Below, piece after piece: positions 1 to 10,112 of a stretch of DNA of 64,000 nucleotides. The position numbers and the translations under genes are program-made. The stretch comes from Polyodon spathula (Eukaryota; Chordata; Actinopteri; Acipenseriformes; Polyodontidae), in contig NC_054536.1 of assembly GCF_017654505.1 (NCBI RefSeq), forward strand, positions 10,445,794 through 10,509,793. The letters run 5' to 3'. The stretch's first letter is position 1; each line of letters starts with the position of its first letter. The notes under the pieces were generated by a model. The model searched no databases. It was not told where the DNA came from and worked only from the letters and a program-made list of their open reading frames with translations.

Positions 1-106
1 GTTTTTTAAAATTTCTTTGTTAGTTTCGATTACCAGTGTTGTACAGTGAAAAATATACAATGTTACTGCTATATTGTTTTAACCTTTAATCCTGTCAATG
101 ATACAG

Positions 107-278
107 ACCCTACTTTGACAAAGTGAGTGAAGTTCCATTACAGCTGGTGTCCACTGAACATTTGTCTGGCCATATTGATGATGCCTACCACTCACTTTCA
201 CAGTGTCTTTACAGCTGGAGCACTGATGTAGTCTATGATTCTGTCCAAAAAAATCTATTAGATGTGGTGATGAAATAA
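107..278 (+). CDS. 3'-terminal coding exon of an unidentified gene (partial, runs off the left edge)
   Basis: A pyrimidine-rich tract ending in AG at 105-106 leads into an open stretch that completes a split codon with one base and then encodes 56 residues to TAA at 276-278. The protein begins PYFDKVSEVPLQLV and ends NLLDVVMK. It reads like an ordinary globular soluble protein, with no low complexity, no membrane segment and balanced charge. AATAAA at 472-477 gives a plausible 3' end about 190 bp later. I do not recognise the family. By human synteny the next gene beyond PSKH2 would be ATP6V0D2, but this C-terminus does not resemble that subunit. The exon call rests on the acceptor, the frame and the polyadenylation signal; the gene identity is open. 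Confidence 0.55.
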
Positions 279-1463
279 CAGGTCATACAGTGTCAATGAT
301 AGAGATTGTTTTTTAACAAATCAATTTCTAATTAATGTTTTCAAACAATTTCATTTAAAATTCCTCTTAGAGTAAGCGGCCAGGAATGCTTTGTTTTTGT
401 TCTCAAAAACAGCCATTTTGAGTTTCACAGAAAATATATAGGATATGTGTTTATTAAAAATTAAAAATAATAATAAAAAAAATGGATGAAAATCTGTTCA
501 AATTCTTAATTTAGCAAACTTTGGAATGAATCAATCGATTTTAACAGTACTATAATACAGCTAAATTAATGTTTTGTCCCATTGTAGCTTCTAATGAACA
601 TCAAATGCAGCTTGCTTTTTATTACTTCTGTATGTCTTGTGAATGGGTATTTAAAGGAATGGATGTTATATATACCAAGAAACAAACACAGAGTTCTGTT
701 TGCAGTTATATTTACAACAGAAAACAACTTTACAGCATTTTGATGCGACTCTTAATATAGTTAATCCAAGACACATCACATCTATCTTCAGGTTACAATG
801 TTCTGTAAAGCCTGCACATCACCATTGTGTTTTACATAGGCCTGCTTACACCAAAGACATTATGCATCTCATGCTACAGCAGCTTCCCAAGACCTTTTAC
901 ATTGAAATATTGGAGCCAGCCATTTATCATATAAGGTAAATAATAAATAACCACAGGGCAGTGGATAAACATTATTCATTCACCAGCAAGGAATACCTGG
1001 AGCCAGGCTTTAAGATGGTCTGAAACAATCATGTCTGATGTTCAGTTTGGTATAACTGGTACTCCTTAATCTCTGCTTGAAACAGTTTAGCCTTCTATAA
1101 AAGGGCAAATGCCACCCATTGCCACTGTTACACTGGGATTCAAAAAGGCGCGGTTCTATTGCTATTAATTGGCTTGGCTAAAATAATGACTATTACTGTA
1201 AATGCATGTATTATATTGTTTATAATGGATAGTAGAAAGCAATAGAAATCTGACCTCATTCTTCCAACATGTTGGGAGAAATAAACCACTGTCACCAAGT
1301 GGGTGAAATGCAAAAAAAGAGCTGACACCATTAGGATGGATTAACATTATAAAACAGCTCTGGACAAATGTTTTGCACCACCTAGAATTTTAGGATTGAG
1401 ACATTTTTTTTTTAACTATATGAACATAATTTAGACCTATTATTTCGCTGCCCCTATGTTTTA
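279..1463. other. Intergenic / 3' UTR, nothing else recognised
   Basis: AT-rich unique sequence follows the left-edge gene. Short open frames at 569-940 show no splice sites or protein features that I can support. Confidence 0.4.
472..477 (+). terminator. Candidate polyadenylation signal of the left-edge gene
   Basis: AATAAA lies in an A-rich stretch about 190 bp after the stop codon at 276-278, a normal distance for a short vertebrate 3' UTR. Confidence 0.35.
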
Positions 1464-2108
1464 CCAGTGGAATAGGGGAGGTGATTGTTCTTATCCCTGT
1501 GTTTTTCCAGTGGAATAGGGGAGGTGATTGTTCTGATCCCTGTGTTTTTCCAGTGGAATAGGGGAGGTGATTGTTCTGATCCCTGTGTTTTTCCAGTGGA
1601 ATAGGGGAGGTGATTGTTCTGGTGCCTATGTTCTTCCAGTGGAATAGGGGAGGTGATTGTTTTGGTGCCTATGTTTTTCCAGTGGAATAGGGGAAGTGAT
1701 TGCTCTGGTGCCTATGTTTTTCCAGTGGAATGGGGGAGGTGATTGTTTTGGTGCCTATGTTTTTCCAGTGGAATAGGGGAGGTGATTGTTCTGGTGCCTA
1801 AGTTTTACCAGTGGAATAGGGGAGGTGATTGTTCTGGTGCCTATGTTTTTCCAGTGGAATAGGGGAGGTGATTGTTTTGGTGCCTATGTTTTTCCAGTGG
1901 AATAGGGGAGGTGATTGTTCTGGTGCCTATGTTTTTCCAGTGGAATGGGGGAGGTGATTGTTCTGGTGCCTATGTTTTTCCAGTGGAATGGGGGAGGTGA
2001 TTGTTTTGGTGCCTATGTTTTTCCAGTGGAATAGGGGAAGTGATTGCTCTGGTCTCTATGTTTTTCCAGTGGAATTGGGGAGGTGGTTGCTCTGGTGCCT
2101 ATGTTTTT
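1464..2108. repeat. 43-bp minisatellite, about 15 units
   Basis: The array is a head-to-tail repeat of a unit starting CCAGTGGAATAGGGGAGGTG and continuing through GATTGTTCTGGTGCCTATG and TTTTT. Units begin at 1464 and 2066 with the same phase, giving 14 exact 43-bp periods plus a final unit. Variants change a few bases (AGGGG/TGGGG, GATCCCTG/GGTGCCTA, TTCTG/TTTTG) and several variants recur in blocks, suggesting multi-unit duplication. A unit of 43 bp is not a multiple of three, so the array is not coding. Confidence 0.95.
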
Positions 2109-2572
2109 CTCTCACAGTTGCGGCTCAGTCGTCTGCAGTAGCAAATAGCATTGAAGAATTGGCAATGACAGGTCGCACAAAGATCACAACACAGGGAGTG
2201 AGGAATGCAGCTCTCCAGGACCCGGGGGCATCTTCGTATAGGTTGCCAGGATTCCCGTTGAGGTTTCTGATATGAAAAACCAAACAGAATGGATAAAACA
2301 TACTGCAGTCTTCAGAGAAACAAAGATGTTGAGCTTGTAACTGGAAAAAAAAGACCAGTGAAGGTTATATATTGCACCAATTTCTTTCATGCTTCTTAAA
2401 TACATTCAATTGTATTTCTAATGATAACTAATTTGAGCAGGAAGTGCCTTATTAAAAACAAAGTGAAAACATCTCTTTTAGTTGTAATTGTGACTGTAGT
2501 GCCAATGAAAGACTGATGGATGCTATGACAGGTTACTCTGTTCTGCAAGTGAATTTCTATCCTGACTTGAAC

Positions 2573-2574
<2 letters not shown>

Positions 2575-2608
<34 letters not shown>
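2575..2608. repeat. (CT)n microsatellite
   Basis: About 17 perfect CT dinucleotides. Confidence 0.95.
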
Positions 2609-2612
<4 letters not shown>

Positions 2613-3170
2613 GTTAGGTTTGGGATGTAGACACGTGTTCAAAGTCTGAGTAGAGACCACTGAATGAATTCCTGAATGTTATAAGCCTTTTAAAGGATTA
2701 CCAGCCCATTTGTATGGGCCACTGTGGTATTTATAAAAAATCTCAAAGGACTGGTTAGTCTTATCAGACTGAAAGAGTCACATATGAAAACAGATATTCA
2801 AATTGAACATTGGCTTTCCGACAATAATGATCGTCCACTGAAAACTGCTGACTCCTAATGCACACGTACTGTCTAGAGAAGACTGGATAACGTCCCATTC
2901 ATTGGGCTGGTACTCATATTGACTTGCTTCATTGTTTTCTCATTTTTTGTTTCACACTAGTACTCACTTCAGCTTATAATTAAAGCATGTGAAAGATGCT
3001 CTGATTTAAAAACCAAACAAACAAATAAAAATAATACAATGCTCATGTATTGAGTAATAGTCATTTACCTGGATTTTAATCTAGCACATAAATAAAACTG
3101 TATATGAATTTTCTGTTATTTCCCAAAGTATTTTCACATGTAAACTGTTCTGAATACATGTGGGCTAAAA

Positions 3171-3576
3171 GACCACTTTCACTGCGTGATGATAACCCAT
3201 TTGTACTGAGACCACTTTCACTGCGTGATGATAACCCATTTGTACTGAGACCACTTTCACTGCACGATGATAACCCATTTGTACTGAGACCACTTTCACT
3301 GCACGATGATAACCCATTTGTACTGAGACCACTTTCACTGCACGATGATAACCCATTTGTACTGAGACCACTTTCACTGCATGATGATAACCCATTTGTA
3401 CTGGGACCACTTTCACTTCACAATGATAACCCATTTGTACTGAGTCCACTTTCACTGCACGATGATAAACCATTTGTACTGAGACCACTTTCACTTCACG
3501 ATGATAACCCATTTGTACTGAGACCACTTTCACTTCACGATGATAACCCATTTGTACTGAGACCACTTTCACTGCA
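3171..3576. repeat. 39-bp minisatellite, 10 full units plus a partial
   Basis: The unit begins CCACTTTCACTGCACGATGA and ends GTACTGAGA. Because 39 is divisible by three, it leaves long frames open on both strands: 3104-3595 on + with a 13-residue period (PLSLHDDNPFVLR) and 3165-3572 on - (VKVVSVQMGYHRA). Changes between units are both synonymous (CTG/CTT, CAC/CAT) and non-synonymous (CGT/CAC, GAT/AAT, AAC/AAA), so there is no clear sign of protein selection. It is best read as a satellite. Confidence 0.93.
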
Positions 3577-3701
3577 CTGTTTGCAGCACCATTAAATCCT
3601 CAAAAGGAATATGATGTCAATTAATGCAACAGGGAAAACTACTCTAAGCTCAAGGCATTTTAATCTGTAACAATTGATAATCTGTAACAAAAAATATAGA
3701 C

Positions 3702-3708
3702 ATATATA

Positions 3709-3764
<56 letters not shown>

Positions 3765-3774
3765 TATATATATA
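3702..3774. repeat. (TA)n microsatellite
   Basis: A nearly uninterrupted TA tract of about 70 bp. Confidence 0.95.
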
Positions 3775-3914
3775 CAGACACTAATATTAGCAATAGACTC
3801 TGTCAGTCAGCCAGCCTTGAACTCACACATGCTTCATTCATTTTCAGAACAGCGTGTTTACAGAGCTATGACAATTGGGAAAAATTATAAGGTAAAACAT
3901 TACTCACAGCTCAC

Positions 3915-4796
3915 CAAAATTCTGATAATCTGCTGATCCTGAGTTTGCCTTCTTGCTAACAAAGCATCCAATTTCTCCTGATTCAGACTTTCTGTGTAAA
4001 AAACATTTCAAATCAAAGAGTTGTCAAATAATCATACAAGCTGTGCATCTCTGCATTACTTTTGCTCAGTTTTATTATAGTGACATGTAAAGTGACAGAA
4101 CAGGATTCAGAAACACAAGCATCCACAGTGAGAAATATAGAACCTCACTTTAAATCCTAAACAGGCATCACATGTGTATGTTGATGTGTTTAAAGTGTAT
4201 TCTCAAACATTACATTAAAATTATTTAAATAAACACTAAAATATGTTTGAAATCTCTTAGTACAAGGTTCTATTTAATTCTTAAAAATGTAGTTTTTCAA
4301 TTATGTGGTAATTTTTGCTCTAAACCAAGTTTACAAGTATTAATACTCTGGTCTATAACTATTTTGTGCATTGATTTGACTGGTCCTTTGTCAAAAAAAA
4401 AAAAAAATGTTAAATTCAGATAACTATCACATTGTAATATGTACATGAAACCCTATTACTCTTGTTTTTTTTATTTTATTTTATGGTTTATTTATTTTTG
4501 TATTCTGCACTGACTTCAAATAATATGTTTAATATAAAAATTAGAAAATCATATAGCACTGATTTTACCAAACAACACCTCTGATTATTTTAATGAATAG
4601 GGAGTCACCCACAAGATGTAACCTGAAATCACATACCATGAAGTATCGAACCTTGCTCGTCTTTCCTAAATGTCATATCTACACAGCAACAGAGTATAAG
4701 CAATATAATACTTCTGAAATTAACCTAACCTGCTTCCACAGATGATATAAGAATGCTTTTGAGGTGCTCCTCCACTGCAGAAGGCTTCGGTTCCAT
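3915..4796 (-). CDS. First two coding exons of an unidentified small coiled-coil protein
   Basis: On the - strand an exon runs 4877-4730 (acceptor TTTTAG, donor GTTAGG), with a start at 4796-4794 giving MEPKPSAVEEHLKSILISSV. It joins in phase to a second exon 3991-3915 (acceptor ACACAG, donor GTGAGC) reading ESLNQEKLDALLARRQTQDQ and a few more residues. The junction restores a Glu codon, and 67 + 77 bp give exactly 48 codons. The second exon is heptad-like with alternating charge, typical of a coiled coil. An in-frame ATG exists 60 bp upstream, but its peptide is hydrophobic and atypical. Remaining exons should lie further left, converging on the gene ending at 278, but I could not locate them. 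The family is not recognised; the conserved splice phase is the main support. Confidence 0.5.
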
Positions 4797-5033
4797 TATT
4801 GGTTTTAAACAAATCGTCTGAATGATACAGTAGCAGAATAACAATCTTCTAAACATTTTGACTTCTTTTCAAAAGATCTAAAACAAAAAGGAGACGAAAA
4901 AGTTATTTGTATATAAGCCCCACTTTAAAACAAAGTTAATAACCATTTTAAACTTGTGACTATGGATCTATAATCTGTCAAGCAATGCTTTAATGCAGTC
5001 AAATACTAAACAGAGATTTGAAAGATGACTTAC

Positions 5034-5190
5034 CTTGTAAAGTTTTATGAACAGTACTTCAAATACTCTCAATTTCATAAACCACTCTTTATTCCAAATC
5101 AAGTTTGACATCGCTATAACAGAAATCCCCGCCTCAGCTAGCTGATTGGCTAATACTTTGTTGTAGTTAAACCCTCACAACAAATCGTGA
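5034..5190 (-). other. Probable 5' UTR exon and promoter of the coiled-coil gene
   Basis: A donor ACAAG/GTAAGT on the - strand at 5034 precedes the coding exon at 4877. Just upstream, at 5130-5160, is a less AT-rich patch with GATTGG, an inverted CCAAT box. The transcription start is not determined. Confidence 0.35.
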
Positions 5191-6259
5191 TTAGATTGTA
5201 GTCGTAGCTTCAACGTGCTGTTAGCTGGCATAGTGACGCCTTTCTGCAAAAATAATTATTGGACAAATGTAGGTGGAAAAAGCTGTAAATCGTCATATAA
5301 ATTATGTGACATACACGTTGAAAGGTATCTCGACTTCCCACGCTGTTTACCCGGATGCTGTTTTTGTTTCAATGCATTTATAAAACAATTAAAGTAGCTG
5401 CTCACCTTTTGAAGTAAGTCGTTGCTTTTCTTTTTTTTTTCAGAACTGACCGATAGCTATACCTGTCAAAGTTTTGCGAGAAATGTGTCAAACTTTTCTC
5501 AGATTGTACTACTAATAATAAAAGCTATAACATAAAAGTATGTTAGCACTTTTTTATTTTCTCGTTGTTCATTGTACTCATTGTGCTTTTTGTTCAATGT
5601 GTTTAAATGTGCGAGGATCTATTATTAACTGCAGGAATTGGTCAGACCAGCCCATCTTGATTTTCTTATTAATGTTCATTAAGTTACCCTGTTAGTAAGC
5701 ATTTTTCACTTTGACTATTCCAATTGTCCTTTCAATCACTATATTGTGTTTATTTTACACAAGGGAACCAGTGTTGGGCCAAGTTACTTGTAAGTAAAAC
5801 CAGTAAAGTGCAGTGAAAAAAAGTGGGCTAAAGTGCAGTGTTTGTGGTTTAGTGGCTTTTTAATTACCCTTGTTAGTTGTCTCCCTCACTGTACTCCCAG
5901 TCTGGTACCTGTCCGGTACTTACTGGTTTTGCTTCTGTCCTGCAGATTTGTTTGCTTGCTGATGCTGTTGTCAATGTCGGAGGAAAGTTGCCGATGCTTA
6001 AACAGACCGTATTGTGCCAGGTTCTTAATGAAATTTGCCAAGTGCATGTCACTCTGAGACACATGAATTTCTTCTTGATTGCTGTGCTCCCTGATCTCAG
6101 TTTGATAACATTTAGTAGAGCCGTCAAATTTGGATGTGTTTACATGTTCTTGTTGACTAAAAAAAGTTTTTTGAGCATGTTGACAACATGTTGACTTTGA
6201 GAGACAACTTTATGACATCATAAAAGTGCAATAGGACATTTTTTGCATGGGCTACAATT
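5191..6259. other. Intergenic DNA with an unclassified repeat-like segment
   Basis: From about 5770 the phrase AGTGTTGGGCCAAGTTACTT resembles the start of common fish interspersed repeats. A related phrase recurs near 16365 (AGTTGGGGTAACTCGCTACT). An open frame at 5877-6194 + has no recognisable domain. Confidence 0.3.

Positions 6260-6335
<76 letters not shown>
6260..6335. repeat. (TA)n microsatellite at a LINE 5' junction
   Basis: About 76 bp of TA abuts the truncated end of the LINE that follows. Confidence 0.95.
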
Positions 6336-6339
<4 letters not shown>

Positions 6340-6341
6340 CC

Positions 6342-7704
6342 TGAACCAGGTAACTACAGACCAGTAAGCCTGACTTCTATTATATGCAAACTTATGGAAA
6401 CTATAATAAGATCCAAAATGGAAAATTACCTATATGGTAACAGGGTACTGGGAGACAGTCAACATGGTTTTAGGAAAGGGAGATCGTGCCTAACTAACTT
6501 GCTTGATTTTTTTGAGGATGCAACATCGATAATGGATAATTGCAAAGCATATGACATGGTTTATTTAGATTTCCAGAAAGCTTTTGACAAAGTCCCGCAC
6601 AAAAGATTAATTCTCAAACTGAACGCAGTAGGGATTCAAGGAAACACATGTACATGGATTAGGGAGTGGTTAACATGTAGAAAACAGAAAGTACTGATTA
6701 GAGGAAAAACCTCAGAATGGAGTGTGGTAACCAGCGGTGTACCACAGGGATCAGTATTAGGTCCTCTGCTATTCCTAATCTACATTAATGATTTAGATTC
6801 TGGTATAGTAAGCAAACTTGTTAAATTTGCAGACGACACAAAAATAGGAGGAGTGGCAAACACTGTTGCAGCAGCAAAGGTCATTCAAAATGATCTAGAC
6901 AAGATTCAGAACTGGGCAGACACATGGCAAATGACATTTAATAGAGAAAAGTGTAAGGTACTGCACGCAGGAAATAAAAATGTACATTATAAATATCATA
7001 TGGGAGATATTGAAATTGGAGAAGGAATCTATGAAAAAGACCTAGGAGTTTTTGTTGACTCAGAAATGTCTTCATCTAGACAATGTGGGGAAGCTATAAA
7101 AAAGGCTAACAAGATGCTCGGATACATTGTGAAAAGTGTTGAATTTAAATCAAGGGAAGTAATGTTAAAACTGTACAATGCACTAGTAAGACCTCATCTT
7201 GAATATTGTGTGCAGTTCTGGTCACCTCGCTATAAAAAAGATATTGCTGCTCTAGAAAGAGTGCAAAGAAGAGCGACCAGAATTATTCCGGGCTTAAAAG
7301 GCATGTCATATGCAGACAGGCTAAAAGAATTGAATCTGTTCAGTCTTGAACAAAGAAGACTACGTGGCGACCTAATTCAAGCATTCAAAATTCTAAAAGG
7401 TATTGACAGTGTCGACCCAAGGGACTTTTTCAGCCTGAAAAAAGAAACAAGGACCAGGGGTCACAAATGGAGTTTAGAAAAAGGGGCATTCAGAACAGAA
7501 AATAGGAGACACTTTTTTACACAGAGAATTGTGAGGGTCTGGAATCAACTCCCCAGTAATGTTGTTGAAGCTGACACCCTGGGATCCTTCAAGAAGCTGC
7601 TTGATGAGATTTTGGGATTAATAAGCTACTAACAACCAAACGAGCAAGATGGGCCGAATGGCCTCCTCTCGTTTGTAAACTTTCTTATGTTCTTATGTTC
7701 TTAT
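6342..7704 (+). mobile_element. CR1-like LINE, 5'-truncated copy 1
   Basis: This is a LINE that starts within reverse transcriptase and runs to a complete 3' end. That end consists of a short UTR (GGGCCGAATGGCCTCCTCTC) and a tail of TTCTTATG octamers, the hallmark of CR1-clade elements that prime on short 3' repeats rather than poly(A). It is collinear with copies at 26480-28766 and 43259-44722. The first bases (GTTACCTGAACCAGGTAAC) form a small palindrome at the junction with the TA tract. Confidence 0.92.
6394..7632 (+). CDS. LINE reverse transcriptase, C-terminal 412 residues (open but 5'-truncated)
   Basis: The frame encodes the palm and thumb of a non-LTR reverse transcriptase. Visible blocks are [14 protein letters not shown] (the first catalytic Asp region), [20 protein letters not shown], then FADDTK (the catalytic box, here F-A-D-D), followed by the LINE C-terminal region with WNQLP near the end. 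The frame is already open upstream of the chosen Met, so that Met is not a natural start; the endonuclease half is missing. With intact catalytic residues and a full 3' end, this is a relatively young, dead-on-arrival copy. It is closely similar to copy 2 except where copy 2 carries a deletion. Confidence 0.85.
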   Translation: METIIRSKMENYLYGNRVLGDSQHGFRKGRSCLTNLLDFFEDATSIMDNCKAYDMVYLDFQKAFDKVPHKRLILKLNAVGIQGNTCTWIREWLTCRKQKVLIRGKTSEWSVVTSGVPQGSVLGPLLFLIYINDLDSGIVSKLVKFADDTKIGGVANTVAAAKVIQNDLDKIQNWADTWQMTFNREKCKVLHAGNKNVHYKYHMGDIEIGEGIYEKDLGVFVDSEMSSSRQCGEAIKKANKMLGYIVKSVEFKSREVMLKLYNALVRPHLEYCVQFWSPRYKKDIAALERVQRRATRIIPGLKGMSYADRLKELNLFSLEQRRLRGDLIQAFKILKGIDSVDPRDFFSLKKETRTRGHKWSLEKGAFRTENRRHFFTQRIVRVWNQLPSNVVEADTLGSFKKLLDEILGLISY

Positions 7705-7717
7705 ATATATATATATA

Positions 7718-7797
7718 AGGTTAAGTGACTTGCTTAGAGTCACACAATGAGTTTTGACCTTCTGGTTATAAGCCTTAGACTTTAACCACTGGACCAC
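7718..7797 (-). mobile_element. SINE fragment (CORE/MIR-like)
   Basis: The sequence shares AAGTGACTTGCT..GTCACACA and TTTAACCACTGGACCACACTGCC with the two longer SINEs at 9852 and 17889. Only the tRNA-related head and part of the core remain. Confidence 0.6.
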
Positions 7798-7802
7798 ACT
7801 GC

Positions 7803-7875
<73 letters not shown>

Positions 7876-7912
7876 CATCCATCCATCCATCTATCCATCT
7901 ATCTATCTATCT
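7803..7912. repeat. (CTAT)n / (CATC)n microsatellite
   Basis: About 27 tetranucleotides of CTAT, with a block of CATC variants near the right end. Confidence 0.95.
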
Positions 7913-8040
7913 ATTCACACACACACACAGTATATCTCAAATGCTCTTATGGGGATTTAAAAAAAAAATCCTGTTGCATAAACCATAAACCATTTAATTT
8001 CCATCGCAGTTTAAACTTTTGGCTACTAATAAAACATATT

Positions 8041-8500
8041 CTAGTTGATGCTCTAAATCCTACTGAGAATCTTTGGTATGAGTTGAAGAAGGCTGTGCTC
8101 AAGAGAAGTCCTCAGAATTTGAATGAACTGGAACAATTCTGCATTGTAGAATGGTCAAAAATCTTAAAAAAAACATTGCCAAAAGCTCACTGACAAATAT
8201 CCTATTCATTTGAAAGAGGTTATTATTGCTAAACGTGCCTCAACTATTTAAATTTCTTTGTCCGGGTATGAATACTTTTGAATTACCATTTTTGGAGTTT
8301 TGCAAAACAATTCCTGAAATAATTAATTGTAGACATCCATTTCTTGTAACTTTTTTTCCTCCTCCACAAAAGTAAAACTTTCACTACAAAAGATTTTTTT
8401 CTAAAATTCTTTATTTTTGAGAAATTTCTAGAAATTATACATTTCCATTGGGGTATGCAAACTTTTGATACAACTGTGCTGCAAATAAATAGCCTGCCGG
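8041..8500 (+). pseudogene. Tc1/mariner transposase C-terminal relic
   Basis: Translation near 8050-8190 gives A-L-N-P-T-E-N-L-W-Y-E-L-K-K, the conserved block around the third catalytic residue of Tc1 transposases (normally DLNPIENLW), then a helix-rich tail with stop codons. Phrases such as GGGTATGAATACTTTTGAAT and GGGGTATGCAAACTTTTGAT downstream are typical of Tc1 inverted-repeat ends. No N-terminal half is visible. Confidence 0.6.
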
Positions 8501-8562
8501 CTATTGAACCATGCTCTGTTGTCAAGACTGTCTTCTTTTCCCAATAGCAATTTCATCAAGTG

Positions 8563-8618
<56 letters not shown>
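8563..8618. repeat. (TA)n microsatellite
   Basis: Pure TA dinucleotides. Confidence 0.95.
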
Positions 8619-8620
<2 letters not shown>

Positions 8621-9851
8621 CAATTACTATGAAGCTATTTGTTGTGATGGACACATCCCAAATTTCCTTTATTTTGAACAGCAGTAAACTGATACATTTA
8701 AGGCTGTAATTTATAGACTATAAGCCCATCTGAGACCGTTTGTACTAAAAATATTTTTCAGGTCTTTACAGGTTTGAGTAATAAGAGTAGTGTGTGTCTT
8801 TTTGGTTTCCATTTCCTATTTATGGAAAGTTATTTTTTAAGCATTGCAAAGTGTACTTGTGCTATCTGAGTTCATTTGAACAAAACATCTTGTGGCAATA
8901 TGCTTGGTACATTCCACAAAATAGATTCAAACCACTGCAAGCTGGGAGCACTTTTTGAAAGTTATTACACAGGGCAAAACAATACTGTATTTTTCTGCTG
9001 GCACAGATAGCTTTCAATAAGATACATAAAGAACAACATGTTTGTACCTACTTCATTATACCACACCTTCATTTTTTATAAACGTTAAAGTCTTTGAAGT
9101 TATTTTTTTTCTTTGTTATATTTTTCACCTCCAAAAGAACATAACAATACACATGGGATGTTTAAGTCCATTCATTAATTGCTAACCAAAGTTAAAAATC
9201 TGTTTACCTCCCTGTTATTAGAACTTTAATTTGCTGTAGGGAAGTGCCAATGGAACTTTATGTGTTGCAATATAAGGTTTTAACATCTATTTCCCTACCC
9301 TTAATTTGCTTCAGTATTCTGTCCACTGCCCCACGTTGTTTAGTGTTGAACTCAAATACTATGAATTTGTTTCTTTAGCCCCAAAAAGTCAGCCATTTGT
9401 GTACTCCATCTTTTTAGGTCCTACCTTTTCAGTAACATTACCCTTGTATATATGGCAGCTTTAACTGGACGATCCCTTCATTCCAAACTGGCTTTCTGTA
9501 TCCATGTAATTTTGATGTTTACAGAACATGTGGACTTCCAGTTCTTCTTTACCTGACAAATAGACACAAACAGTACAGGTAAATACAGAACAAGTACATT
9601 CTTAGACTGGGAGTAACCCTTTTAAACTAAACAAATCTATACATTTTGTACTAAAGGAAATATTCACTACCTTCAGAGAAATGGACTGCCCTCTTTGTGT
9701 CTAAACTTGTTAGTGCATATGTATTTATATATTAAAAAATAAAAAGTTAAAATGAATAACAAACCAATTGTAATCAAGCACTAGATGGAAACTTGCAGAT
9801 AGGGATGTTTTTAGTCAATGCCTTTTACTGAATGGGATGATTTTTGTTATA
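8619..9851. other. Intergenic, no feature recognised
   Basis: AT-rich single-copy-looking DNA with no open frame or splice pattern that I can support. Confidence 0.4.
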
Positions 9852-10112
9852 ATAATAATCTTTATTTTTATATAACGCCTTTCGTAGTGGACCACCATCA
9901 CTAAGCGCTTTACAAAATACAAGACTAGGGTGCGTGAACTATGCATCAGCTGCAAAGTTACTTAAAAGAACATCTCACCTGAAAGATGGAGCACAAGGAG
10001 TTCAAGTGACTTGCTCAGGGTCACACAGTGAGTCAGTGGCTGAGCTGGGATTTGAAGTGGGGACCGGGTTACAAGCCTGGTTCTTTAACCACTAGACCAC
10101 ACAGCCTCCTGT
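9852..10112 (-). mobile_element. tRNA-derived CORE-SINE, nearly full length
   Basis: Read on the - strand, it begins with a tRNA-like head. This has an A-box-like TGGTCTAGTGGTT and a B-box-like CTTCAAATCCCAG. A MIR/CORE-like stretch follows (CACTGTGTGACCCTGAGCAA), then a LINE-type tail (AAAGCGCTTAGTGATGG..AAAGGCGTTATATAA) that ends in a TTATTATT-type repeat. This is the layout of CORE-SINEs, which borrow an L2-type LINE 3' end for mobilisation. Confidence 0.75.

Noticed and set aside
2112..2275. A possible + strand exon (acceptor CTCTCACAG, reading AAQSSAVANSIEELAMTGR)
   Set aside because: The reading looks protein-like, but there is no partner exon, the opposite strand is also open, and the frame begins inside the minisatellite. 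The evidence is insufficient to call a gene.
1958..2275. 105-residue + strand frame
   Set aside because: Most of it is translation of the 43-bp minisatellite, whose period is not a multiple of three.
3165..3572. 135-residue repeat protein on the - strand
   Set aside because: It is a by-product of a 39-bp satellite whose unit is a multiple of three.
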